Shown: in pieces, positions 1 to 11,849 of the stretch
How the letters are laid out: the number at the start of each line of letters is the position of its first letter
Position numbering within the stretch: the first letter of the stretch is position 1
Notes under the pieces: generated by a model
What the model saw: the letters and a program-made list of their open reading frames with translations, nothing else
Told to the model about the DNA's origin: nothing
Databases searched by the model: none
Program-made: the position numbers and the translations under genes
From: Acanthosoma haemorrhoidale
Lineage: Eukaryota; Arthropoda; Insecta; Hemiptera; Acanthosomatidae
Assembly (NCBI GenBank): GCA_930367205.1
Contig: OV884011.1
Coordinates: 108,305,139 to 108,369,138, forward strand
DNA: 64,000 nucleotides
Direction of reading: 5' to 3'

Positions 1-524
1 AAGGTGGGACGTGTGATTCCTCAGGTTAGGGTTACCAAACGACTGATATAGGGGAAGATGTTAAGACACCCACGTTTAAGATATTTACGTAATCCCAAGG
101 TTTAAGCGTGAGGAGATGGAAGATACTTGCATAGGGGAGACACGGATGACAAGATTATTGAGGAGCCCCTGGTCCTCGAAGGACTACTGCGCGGGGAGGA
201 AAGACATGATAGATGCCATGTCTCCATCAGGTCTTTATGGTCGGGAAAAGGGGTGGCATAGTCACGGACGAAGGAAGTACATTATCATTTTTCAGGTAAG
301 CTGATTTTTGCTGATACCTTGTTCACTAATATATTTATTGAAAATATAGGTAATTTTGCATCAACTTAAGCCGATTCTCATTTAAATACTAACTCACAAT
401 TGAATTTCCACTTGAATAATGGTTTTTTTTTATTTATTATTCATAGAATTTTAATTCATTCTTCAGGAAGGCAACGAAATTTCCATATTCAAGCGACGGA
501 GTGAAGTCGCTGCAGACATGCTAC
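1..524 (+). other. Left edge, no assigned gene; short + strand ORF ending at a splice donor
   Basis: No recognised gene. A + strand open frame starts with ATG at 116 and runs to 295, where CAG is followed by GTAAGC, a good splice donor. The predicted peptide is basic and matches no family I know. The remainder from about 300 is AT-rich. The ORF could be an exon or chance, and there is no second exon in view to test it. Confidence 0.2.
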
Positions 525-736
525 CTGGACAGTGTGGTCGTGGTTGTTGATGATCCTGATGACCCGTCCAGAGCTGGGCTTGGACCCCGGCTCTGGATCT
601 GCCACACTCTGCTTCCTAGAGATCGGGGGTTTGCTCCATCCTCTTGGTGTAGCATCCGGGGGGTACCAAGCGCCACCGTTCTTCTTGCCGTAGCTGGCAT
701 TCTGGAACACAATATGGACCATTCTGTTCCTGTTTC
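525..736 (-). CDS. Probable internal exon, possibly the second-DCX-domain part of a doublecortin gene
   Basis: The minus-strand frame is open and GC-richer than its surroundings. It ends at CAG followed by GTAGCA (donor, exon edge 525) and is preceded by AG acceptors (edge 736, or 729). The peptide reads VHIVFQNASYGKKNGGAW, then a proline/serine-rich stretch, then SGRVIRIINNHDHTVQ at the donor. The last part resembles the first strand of a DCX repeat (R-V-x-V-x-x-N-G-D type). The YGKK...W part resembles the linker that follows a first DCX domain. It has the same strand as the DCX exons at 38-54 kb, so it may be a downstream exon of that gene. The phase does not join directly to the 38449 exon, which ends in phase 0, so at least one exon between them would be needed. 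The exon itself is fairly likely; the family assignment is inference. Confidence 0.45.
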
Positions 737-2220
737 CTAGTTCACAGGCTAAGTGCTAGGCTATTTGCCAAGCCTAAAGAGAGAGGCAGTACTTTCACCT
801 GGGGCAGGTCTTTAGAGTTTTGTCCGTCTGTCTACCTTTCATCTATCGCAATGTCTGTTTGTATGTGTGTTGTACGATAACGGTCATAAAGATTGGGAAG
901 ATAGGTCGTAAAGATAGTAAATGCATTCAACAAGATTGTCAGACTTTAATTAACAAACGGGTACACTCTGGATATTTACAGATATACATACTACAAATGG
1001 GAGAGACAAGGTATGAACACCCATGTCCCCATCCGTTCCAACCCACTAGACCAAGACAGTCAACCCGGAGCCTATGCCTCCACCCCCGGAGGTCAACTGC
1101 CTTTACAATAGTATTTCTATACACACATATAACAGATGTCATTAGTGATCTGGATTTGCCAACACCCAGGGCTGTAATTTAAGTGATTTAGTGGCGCGGT
1201 AAGTACATAAAACAAGATTAAACGTTACAACTCTAGTCATAGTCCGAACACAACCATTAGTAATTGTTGGTTGCCGTTTTCCCGTAGAACCATTTTGGTA
1301 ATTTTAACTCTATCTCATAATTTTTACAACCGTGGACTTAAATACATAATTAGTTTTAAAGCATTAAATAAATAATTAGACACAAAAATAATCACTGAAC
1401 TCCATCATAACTATCTTATCAACAAGTTGATATAATCACCGCTGGAGTAATCTCTCTTCTGAGATCGAAATTTTAATTGTCGATTTCATTCTCCTCAAAG
1501 CTCATACAAAGATTTCACATCACACGTTTATGTATCAATGTGCTCCTACATTCACAATATAAACAATTCTTTCATTTAAACTCTTGTAATAATCTGCCGT
1601 TTGATGACTTTTCTACCGGCTAAGATCGATCGTATTTACTTATCTTTACATCTCTCAAAAAACCTGATGTCCTAGTTTAATGGCTTTATAATTGTATTAT
1701 TTATCAAAGACTTCCTTCAAAGGAGCACAGTTACGTTCGCATGGCAAATGAGCTGAAAGAAGTCTGGCTAAAAAAAACACTAATTGTGAAGGCTAAGTCG
1801 AGATTTAATGCGTTCGTGATTAGGAAAGGCGACACAAGCACAAGGTCTCGGTGAAGCGACATGCAAGCTTACTTCTCCCACCACAAGGCGAATCTGAGGG
1901 TTGCTGATTTGTCAGAAAGATGTTGCGAACGTGTTTATGGAGTTTTATTTCCATAGTATAATATATAATATATAGAGACTCTATTTTCATTCAGGTACAG
2001 ACACCTTTATGTTCTAAGATAGTGGTTAAAAATGAAAGAATCCATCTGAAATTTTAAAGAAAAATTTCACAATTTCGAAATATGTTGATTAGTTTTGTTT
2101 AAAATAAAAACAGAGGAATCATTAAAGAAATAAGCTAGAAAAATTCAGAGCCAGTTTCTCTGGCTCTTTAAGATTTTCATGTAGCTCAGAAGCTACCTAA
2201 AATTCTGATGGTGCTTACTC
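737..2220. other. Non-coding stretch
   Basis: Mixed sequence with no supported exon. The only longer frame (820-1182, +) has no recognisable protein, and its overlapping minus frame is equally uninformative. About 2140-2200 holds two small perfect hairpins (AGAGCCAG/CTGGCTCT and GTAGCT/AGCTAC). If the 525-736 exon belongs to the DCX gene, this stretch would be intron. Confidence 0.4.
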
Positions 2221-2311
2221 GTTAAGGACAAATTAAAAATGGCTCATTGGGACGATTTTCGATATTGTATCGACTTTACTTGTAAAGTCCTTATATTGTA
2301 TCGTCCTTAAC
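2221..2311. repeat. 91-bp foldback element with nested palindromes
   Basis: The ends are perfect 9-bp inverted repeats, GTTAAGGAC at 2221-2229 and GTCCTTAAC at 2303-2311. Inside are further pairings: GGACGAT (2250-2256) with ATCGTCC (2300-2306), CGATA/TATCG, and GACTTTA/TAAAGTC around 2272-2289. It may be a tiny MITE or a structured element. No target-site duplication is evident. Confidence 0.35.
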
Positions 2312-2871
2312 TTCCAAAAATAAATTTTAATTTAATAAACAGGGAGGCCAAATTTAAATTACTTAAAAAAAATTACGTTTATCTGTATGTAAAAATTTGA
2401 TTAACTTTTTTTTTATACTTCTTTTGTATTCTTCCTCAGCAGGAGGGATTGCTTGTATTCTATCGGATAGTATGCGTAAAATTATAATTCTACATAACAT
2501 CTAGAAGGCCTTCAAAAAAGAATATACTTGAGCAGTGTTTTACTTAATTTAATACCGTAGTGTTTTATGATGAAGGGTCCGTAAAGGTAATAAAAAAAAA
2601 CTTAGACATTCCCTATGCATTAAATGCAAGAAAACTGCCATTTGCCAACGTTGCACGCAATTCTATAATAATTACAATATAATTGAAGGACTTGATTCAA
2701 TTCAGATATCATTGATCTTTCTATTTATATTACAGGTTATTACTTATTGGAAGGCCGCTATTGGTTTCCGGAAAATCTGGTTGTGCAGGGTTTCATAAGT
2801 CACACTTGACCAAATGGATTATTACTGTAGGAAATAAAGTGAAGAAAATGTTCAATGATTTCTGAAACTTT

Positions 2872-2991
<120 letters not shown>

Positions 2992-5900
2992 AAACCAACC
3001 TCTGGGGTCTAATTTGTTATGATTAGATAATCCATGCATCAGTAGCCTCGACATATTGCTTTTATATTAGTTAAAACATTTGTATTTATGCTCACGCATA
3101 GTGGATAAGAGACGTTAAGCAACAAAGATACTTGGGATAAGTTTATTAAACACATAATTAATTAATTATGAAAAAACTGCGATACTTCGTACTTTTGATG
3201 AAAAATACTCAATTTCATGTCTTCATTCTTTGGATATTGCTTATTTTATGTTACTAATAAAAAAACAGAATAAAGTAGTTTTACATCATAATTTAATAGC
3301 TATTAAATCCTGCTTGGAACGTCTTTAATACGCGATTTCTGCCAGTGGCTGTTATTTATTTTGGGTTACTACTATAATCTAACCTTAACCATAGGGAATA
3401 AATCAGGGCTTTAATTTTTAAACGGCTTCTTAGTTGGACCTTGAAAAATCTCGAAATTAGGTGAAACTGACCCGACTTTCTTTACAGGACTTTATTCTAA
3501 CACAAATTTCAAAAAGCAAAGTTTACCAAAAAAAAAAAAAGCAAAACCTTAAAGAACTGGTAAAAAAAAAATCGCTTTACCTTGCATGGGGCATTTGACA
3601 TTCAATCGCGTGCAGGGTAGGCACACGTTTTAATATTTCTTAGTTCGGGTATTAAATTATTTCATTAAATATTCAAATATATACTTGAGTTTAAGCATGC
3701 TGGAGCTCCACAAGAAGAAGGTTGATTGAAAAAGTTTTGGAGCTGAAAAACAGTCATGCTAAAATTAACTTGATTTTTTTAAATATCTGTGGTGTACTTG
3801 GGGTATATAACGTTGTAGAGTTCTTACAGCTTTTCTAGTTATTTCTAGGTGAAGTTATTGTGATTTTTTTTACTCTTTTAATGACTGTACTAAGCAAGAA
3901 ATTATTTAATACATCTGAATTATCAATTTCATGACCGGGAGAATTTCTGAAACTGCTAATGCTTATTTTTTTTTGTAACACATATTGATGTGTTGTATTG
4001 TATTGTGCAAATTGTATTTACATTCTTCTCTCTTGTATTTTGAAATGCATCAAGAAAACATTTTTTGCAAACGTTTAAAGATTTTGTATTCGCTATCACA
4101 TAATAAAAAAAATTAATATCTTATAGGAATATAATATAATATACTGTATAATGTAATATATAGTATATAATAGGTCTAGGAACCCTACACCTACTCCTGA
4201 GTTTAATGGGTCCCTGATGAAATCAACCTCAAATGAAGGTGTTTTGTTTGTTATAATCTTCAGCACGCCAAAATTCATCAATTAGTTTTTTCGATATTCA
4301 GATGGTATTTTCACTGGATAGAATATTATAAGGTATACTTTCACATGTATTTGATTTTATATATTTGCCTTTTTCAGATGAATAAGCTTTGCAAGTATTC
4401 CTAATTTCATTCTGAAAATTTCTTTTCCAATTTTCTTCATGTCTTCCTCCTTTGGTGATGTTTGATTGGTAGGCAAAGAATGGGAGAATAGATAGTTATT
4501 TTTTCCGTGCAAGTATAAAGAAGCAGACAGAAAACTGAGTACTCAATTTACTGTACCGATATTAAAGATATTAATTTATGTAAATAGGTGCGTGCAGATC
4601 ACAGTAATAGTAATACTACTGGAGAATTATGGGTTCTTAATAACTTCGTTTGTCACGCCAACTTGATGAAATCAAGGACTCCTAACACTGTTTTTTAAAT
4701 CCTGCTTTTGAAATTACTTAGTAAGTTGACGAGTAGTTTTTATTTTTGATGATTAATCAAGAACGGGCGATAAACTTCATTCGAGGATCACGTCAACTTC
4801 TAGCGATCGATTACTAAGATATAATGTGATGCAACTGTATTTAGATTCGTTGAACGAAGTTTCAACAAGTTACTTCGACCGTGTAAAGCTACTAAAACAA
4901 ATAATGTCAGTATTATATCCGTATATAATTATTTATTCAATTCACCTCCCTTCTTTCAAATGTGGACAAATAGTGTTAAATTTACAATATCTTGGGTAGA
5001 TATGTTCGAAATCGTTTTAGAAAGATGGCTAACTGGGTAACTTGAAAATCCAAGAGTTTTTTCAAAGACCATACATGATTCTCGTCACATTGCTTACTAC
5101 ACGTATCCCAAATAGTTTTGTGTGAGTTTCACACTAATCAACTGAAACGCAACACTAAACCAATCTAATCATTAGCAGTTAATAACATTAGTGTTCTTCT
5201 TTCTTAATGTTCAGTCGCTTGTCCACTTATCTGGTCTATTTCTATTATACAGTTTATGCAATTATGAAATGTCATTGTGGTGTGTCAATCGGCCCAAGTC
5301 AGTGATATTAATCATAATTACTTTCAATACTTGCCAAAAAGTCTGTTTTCACAGTCAAGACTTGCGTAGGCCACGTTTTAGAGTTTCGTTTGTTTTTTCT
5401 GAGTAGCGTTTGAAGGCTTTATATTTTTTCCCTTGTCTTGGCTTAAATGTTCCGCTTGATATTGGGAAAACATGAAAAATGAAGACGCTTCCATAAAACA
5501 TGATGTCATAAATTAATTAATACCCCAGAATTAAACAACAAATATTTCTAATATTTATTTATATTATAAATCGATGTAATTTAAAAAAAATCACTTGCAA
5601 AAATCCATTAAAACTGTAATTAAGATCAAATTATACCTTTTAAAATTATTTTTTATAAAAGAATAATATTTTGTATATTACTTCCATCTGATAACCCAAA
5701 AATGCTAAAAATAAAACAATCTCATGAAAAATAACGATAGTTCATTATATATCAATTAGTAACTAAAAAATGATTATTTTTCTATCATATTCCTTAGGGT
5801 ATCATCTCTATAATTAAAGATTGTATTACATGTTATAATATGTATTGGAATACATATTCTTATATGTATGTATGTATATAAAGTCCATGAGACTTTAATG

Positions 5901-8879
5901 GACTATAATTAAATTTTAAGTGGTTTTAGCCAGTTTGCTAGTTCATTTTCAACTAGATCGTTCGTCTTGATCCTTAGGGATTTTCTAGGACTAAAAAGGC
6001 TATATCAAAGGGAAGGTGTTTTAATCACGGCGGTCACGACCTGCTCCAGAATCCATTAGTTAGATTAGCAGGCGTGGTCTGCCCTATGGAGTAATGAACG
6101 AGAATTATTAATGGCAACCCGATTGTTTGATCTACGGCGAAGTGGCCTGTGGTAATTGCCCAGGAAATTAAAAGAAATGGAATTTCAGTTTTTCATTGAG
6201 GAACCAACCAAATCTGTTTATTTAGGGTATGTTGATTCGGATTTACGATGATTAGATCTAAAAAAATTTAATATACATAAATTAAATGAAAGATGTAGGA
6301 GGTGAAGAAACATGATTAACGAATGCTTGTGGCACTTCGTGTTCATTTCATAGATACTTCATTAAATTCCTGAAAAAATACCGGTTTTGTTGTAATCAAA
6401 AATAGTTCATCTGTTTTGTTAGAACGTCTAGCTTACTAAAAAATTGTTTTGCAATCAAATAAAAAAAATGAAATGATTTAAAATTGTTAATATACCAAAT
6501 AAGGTCATTTATAAAAACAAATATGGAAACTCCTCGAAAGACATTAGATGCTTTTTTCGTTCGATTGTAAAACTTCATTTTTCATGACTTATTGAATTAC
6601 CGTATGTAACGTGTCTTTAAACGAAGGTAAAAAATGGGCTTCTGAGCTTAAATTCGCGATTGTATTTCTTTAAACGCATCTGGTAAGCATAAACCGAGAT
6701 AATTTTTTAATATGAAGTTTCAGATCGATACTCTATTCTACTACATACTGACATGAATACGTAGATATGCCTCTCCCATCATAATTGGTAATAAATATTT
6801 GAAACTTGCACCTATAATCTGTTAATTCTAATTGGATAAAACAAGAAGTGATAACTGAACGTCAGGCTAAACTTGAGTGTTTTTTTTTCTCTAAAGTATT
6901 GACATTTTAATCTAATCTGAGGTCTTTATATTCGTACGTAACGTTTTTCCGTGACTCTAGACTCTCGGGGTCAGTAATGCGTTCAACCTTGGTCGGAACC
7001 ACGACACTTGTTAACAACTTCTCACAGGACAAATTATTATATTGAACTGGTTCGTTAAATAATATTTAAAAATGAAAAGAAAAAAGTCAGTATAGCTAAC
7101 TAACCTTGAATAGAAAAAATACATCTAAAAACTATTTGCAAGAAAGGAACATAACTTCCCATAACAAGGCGTTGGTGGGGTTTGTATTGTTTTCCGCTCA
7201 AAATAAGTATAAGTCAAATAAGCTTCAGTTAAAAACAATACTCTGCAAGGAACAATTATTTTAGGTTTTCGTTTTGTTTTTTTTCAGAACCAGAAACCTT
7301 TATGATTTTCAACCCAGTGTCTTTTTTTACTCCATAAGACATGAAGGCCATGGCCCATATAATATGCATGGGAAGTAGACGATTTTTTTAATAAAGTAAG
7401 TTCATTAAATTAAAGACATTCCTACTTATAATGTAATATTTTTTGAGCTATAATTACAAAAAATCAATTAAAACTGTTATTAAAATCGTGTTCAGCTTTT
7501 TTGAAGTCAAAACGAATTCCATAATTACAAATTATTCACTTGACTTACTTTTTTTAGTTTCCTTGACTTTATTACTGAGAAACCCTTATTCTGATCTAAG
7601 GGTTAGGATAAGTAGTATACTCTGAGCTACCCATAACCAATATCAAATACGTTTAGTTACGGTGTTTAATTTAATTTCATATTAGTCAGTCAGGGCTAGA
7701 GGAGGTGTATTATCTCATAAAAAGGTGGTCCATTTGGAACTTTCTTAATATCGTGGTACATTTTAAACGGTAGTCAAAACTTCTAGTTTTGCATTCGTTT
7801 TCATAATTTATCAAATAAAAGTGTCAAAATTGGTGTTTTTTTAAACAACCAGAAAGGGTGGGGGGGTAGAGCCATTCTAACAAAACCAAGGACTGCCCTT
7901 TTATTTAGAAATAACATCAGTTTTTGAGCTTTGTTTATTAGATATTTTGAAGGATCAGTTCCCTGATAGTGTCCATTTATTAGAGAATGATTATTAGAAG
8001 TTGGATAACGAATAAAATGTTTGACCGGTGCCCGTTCTGAAAAGTACTTCAGTCATTAATGTCGAAAGTTGAGTCATAATTTGGTAATTGCAAGAAAGCT
8101 ATTATTGGTCATAGTTTAATGGTCTGAGCTGTGATGAGGTCTCTATTACGGACAGTCTAAGTACAATAAGAGAACTTACTTTAGTGCTCTTTAAAACGAA
8201 GGTCGTGTCTTGTAAATAATCCTTGAAGGTCAAAATGTAACGCTGAGGGAACTTACTATTAGTTTATCGCTTAAATATTAACGAGGTAATTTAATTTCTA
8301 GATAAGCCCAGGAACAAAAAATTGGCCACAAGTTGTTTTATACAACCTCTGAGGTTATTTAGTCAATTAATTATTTTGCTCTAATTTTAGGACCCAAATA
8401 TACAGGCTGCATAAGTGAGCAGTAGAATAATAGTGGTTTCTATTTGTTTTTAGCTTCAAATTTTCATGCTAATACGATCCTGATTGAACTAACACCCGAA
8501 GAAAACATTAGAAAAAAGCTACTCTCAAACGATGCGATATCTCCACATCGCTAAGCTTGGTGCTTGTAAGGTATCGACGTCAAAAGAAACGGTGCTCTAA
8601 AAAAGCACGTCAGTAAACTGAGCATTTCTTAATATTTTACTTATAAAATAATAAAAGTACCAGGGTTTCTAATAGGAGTACCAAATATAGTACGAGATAA
8701 GACAATCTCAAGTTTGAATTTTTGAGCCAGAATAAGATCTTATATGTTATTTGAGATTATTTCAAATAAATCATAAAATGGTTGAAGAGACATGAGTATA
8801 AAGATGGAAGTTAAAATGAATCGGACGGTGGGACTTAGGAAGACAGATATTATGGTGCACAGTACCGAAATCGCAAGAA
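2992..8879. other. Long AT-rich non-coding region
   Basis: Almost 6 kb of AT-rich sequence full of stops in all frames. Short frames (for example 5191-5406 and 7443-7625, +) are low-complexity and hydrophobic with no family resemblance. I see no exon, RNA gene or transposon signature here. It would be intronic if the 525-736 exon and the 38 kb DCX exons are one gene. Confidence 0.5.
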
Positions 8880-9302
8880 TTTTGGGGTTAGGCGATGCTC
8901 TAGCTTGATCCTCTTCAACCTACCATCCTTCCCCTGAATGACCTTGTATTCCTTCCGTTTGACGCTCTGAATACAAGGTCTTCAATTTGATGGCACAACT
9001 TCTCGTAAACGTAGGGGAGCTCATACCAACTGTGTCCGTTGCATACATACGACCAAAAGCATTAACGAAGAAACGAGGTCTGGAAGTAAATGCATAGAAG
9101 ATAAATTACATTGTTTCAAAGGAATTGCAACTTTAGGACTCTCTCTGAATTTACCTACTTTGATTCGACGATAACTCAAAATAACTCTACCGATGGAGAT
9201 ATAAATCGAAGAATATGGTTTCTTAATCGCTGCTACTACGGCCTTAGAAGTCTTTTTAGGAGTCATGCTTTATCAAATCCACCAGTATTAAATAGCTTCT
9301 GA
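8880..9302 (+). pseudogene. RTE-like non-LTR reverse transcriptase remnant
   Basis: Frame-shifted + strand remnants of the end of a non-LTR reverse transcriptase. Near 8880-8930 the sequence can be read as a decayed G-L-x-x-G-D-A-L motif followed by S-S-x-F-N-L-like residues (family pattern GLRQGD.LSxxLFNLxLE). From 9111 to 9302 one frame reads FRTLSEFTYFDSTITQNNS, then DINRRIWFLNRCYYGL and SLFRSHALS. This corresponds to the family pattern of a Y-L-G-S strand, an I-x-x-R-I-x-x-x-N-R-x-x-x-x-L helix and a K/R-x-x-x-L-S-R ending. The intact YLG is YFD here. It is a dead fragment, 5' truncated, with no host gene role. Confidence 0.6.
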
Positions 9303-11400
9303 GTTATCAGTTATTTGAGATCACGAATTGCAAATTATCATTAACATTAAATATTTCTCAGAGTTTTCCCCTGTGAATCCTTACCAACACCAATCACGGC
9401 ATTCCTCATTAGATGAAGTTTTATCGAGGGTCATTTTGACGGCAGCTATCGTAGTACAGGCAGGCTAAAGGATATTCTGAGCTAGAGGTTCATCGAAACC
9501 CAGTTAGACTCTACAGAAGTAACTGAAGTTTGATTTGAATATCTAAAATACAATGGCTGCAGACACTACCCTCCAGGTGACCTCCATTATGCCTTCGTTA
9601 AATTTTACGGTAATGGCAATATCTTGCCATTCCAATAACTTTATCTTAATGGCCTACGGGCCCACGAAGCCTACCTTACTCCGAGAGGTAATAGAATATA
9701 TTTAAAGGGTGGCTAAAAATATAACCTTGAAGAAATGAACCGTAGAAAGCACCATTCAGTTGAAAAATATTATGTTACTGTTTCAACGCTATTAAAACAA
9801 TCTGGTGAGATGAGTTGTTTTTACGCACGCTTTTCCAAATATATTAAATAAGTGAACTTCTACGAGGTAGTTAATATAACCGCATAGGTGTTATTATTAT
9901 TATGACACCCGATAATGTGGTTTGAGTACATGTTACCTACCAAGAATATCGAGTTATCCCATTTATTGCCTTTATAACCTACCATTTCTAATAGCAATAG
10001 TAGGAGATAATAAATGATCGGTGATGAAATAATGAATAAAACAACAACAATGGTCTTACAGCTCATAAAACAGTTGGTGATAAACTTATTGTGACATCCT
10101 CATCATTTCAATCAATACACGAACAAGCAAACTGAAACCGTAGAAATAATCGTGACTTCTTATTTAAATGAGGCCATCGAGAACTTAAAGGTTTTATGGC
10201 TCCTTTGGTTTTATTTCGAAAACAGAAAAGAGAACCTCTGCTCAGACGATTGATATTCAGCGGAATATAAAATTGAGGTTTAAAATGAATTTTTACTGCC
10301 TGGTTCCACTTGATGATCCGACATGAAAAAAACTCTTTAAAAATTTTAAAAACTACCATTACAAACCATTAAGTGTCATTACATAATTTAACGCCAATAA
10401 AACTCCATTTAATCTAACTTGGTATTAAAAAAATCTTATCTCTTTAGGAATGATATCAAACCATTGGCGTCCTTGCTAACGATATAACATACTGCTAGTG
10501 GAGCCATAGCTAACTACAAACTTGTGTGGATCGCGCTCGAGGCCATGATTGACATTGAGACCTAAAATTGTGCGTGGAAATTCCAGTTGTTAGCCCTGAA
10601 GAAAAAAATCCAGAAAAAAAATTAAAAACTGCTTATTAATCAATTATTTTAAAAGTTAACATGTGAACATTTGATGCAACCCAGAAAGTTTTTAAATATT
10701 TCTGGATTTTTCACGATCGTAATTGCACTATCGAAACAAGACAAATTCTGAAGAAGGTCTTATATAAATTCTGATACAGCAGTTATATTTTTAAAAGTAG
10801 GAATTTAATTGACAATTTGAGTAGAAAACGGTATATCTATCGTTGAACATTGGAGGATGCTATCGACAACGTGAGAAAACAAAGTAAATTTGAAACTCGT
10901 TACAAACATTAGATTTTCATTAAGAAATGTCACGCTAGTTTTTCTACGATTTGAAAAAAAAGTGTTTATTTGTATTACATTATGTTATAGTGTAATGGCA
11001 CTAAAAGGATTTAATGAATGCCATAGTAATAATAAGTATGGAAAACAATACCTAAACAAGGAAAAATTCAGGCCCCTTTCATTAGCTCTTAAAATTTTTC
11101 GAGACAACGCTCAAAACGACTAAAAATTTTAATATTTCCTATTTTAAACCATGTGTAAAAGCACACGTAAAGGCGGGGAAAAAAATTCAAAGTTATTCCA
11201 GGCATTGCAATCGCTTAGTTAATGTCGTTCGATGATCGTTTAATTAATTTCGATTATAAGTAAATTGCCGCTTGGTCTTGATCTTTTTTATGTATGTTTA
11301 AAAAAATACAATTGAGGTCACAATTGATTCAGAAAAAAAAAAAAAGGTTCAACAGCAACACTATTGTGTTGTCGTTTTTTTAATAGGGTAGATCCAGCCT
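9303..11400. other. AT-rich non-coding region
   Basis: No supported exon. Minus frames at 9860-10066 and 10108-10359, and a + frame at 10890-11123, are short and give no recognisable protein. I see no repeat longer than simple AT tracts. Confidence 0.45.
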
Positions 11401-11404
11401 TCAT

Positions 11405-11670
11405 CTATCAAATGTGGAGGGATTTCACAGAAACTCCGAAGATCTAACCGAAATACATGCAGTACTCACATGTGGCTGCGGCTCGAAGACTGGCAAGGAG
11501 ATGGGTACGAAAGCTTCTTCCATCGCGGACTGAAGGGCTGGGCAGCACTGGCCCTCGCTAGGGCGCAAGATCCCTGGCGTGCTTTCAATGGCCTTGAGTC
11601 CTTGCTGGAGGAGGAGAGCCTTGAACTCCAAAATGCGAGGGAGGACCTTGGGCTTTGCGATTTATGATGG
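11405..11670. other. GC-rich island, open on both strands, unidentified
   Basis: About 260 bp of distinctly higher GC content in an AT-rich neighbourhood, open on the + strand (11470-11667) and on the - strand (11631-11425). The minus reading contains a leucine/glutamine-rich helix-like stretch (EFKALLLQQGLKAIE). The + reading contains KGWAALALARAQDPW and SLLEEESLELQNARED. It could be an isolated exon or a transposon piece. I cannot recognise either product and see no convincing splice-site pair. Confidence 0.25.
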
Positions 11671-11849
11671 GGTACCTACTGGCATATAGCCGTAATGGCG
11701 ATGGCTTTCTAACGGACACAAACTCATCAGTGATGGATGCTTCTTCAACTTGGTGTGCCCTAAATGTATACAGTTACACTCTAGCGCTAAGGATCCTTCC
11801 GGATTATTTACTCGCGATATTTAAATCTATCAAAATATGATAGGATGAA

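Noticed and set aside
20..36. TTAGGGTTA near the window start as a telomere repeat
   Set aside because: A single short occurrence; no array.
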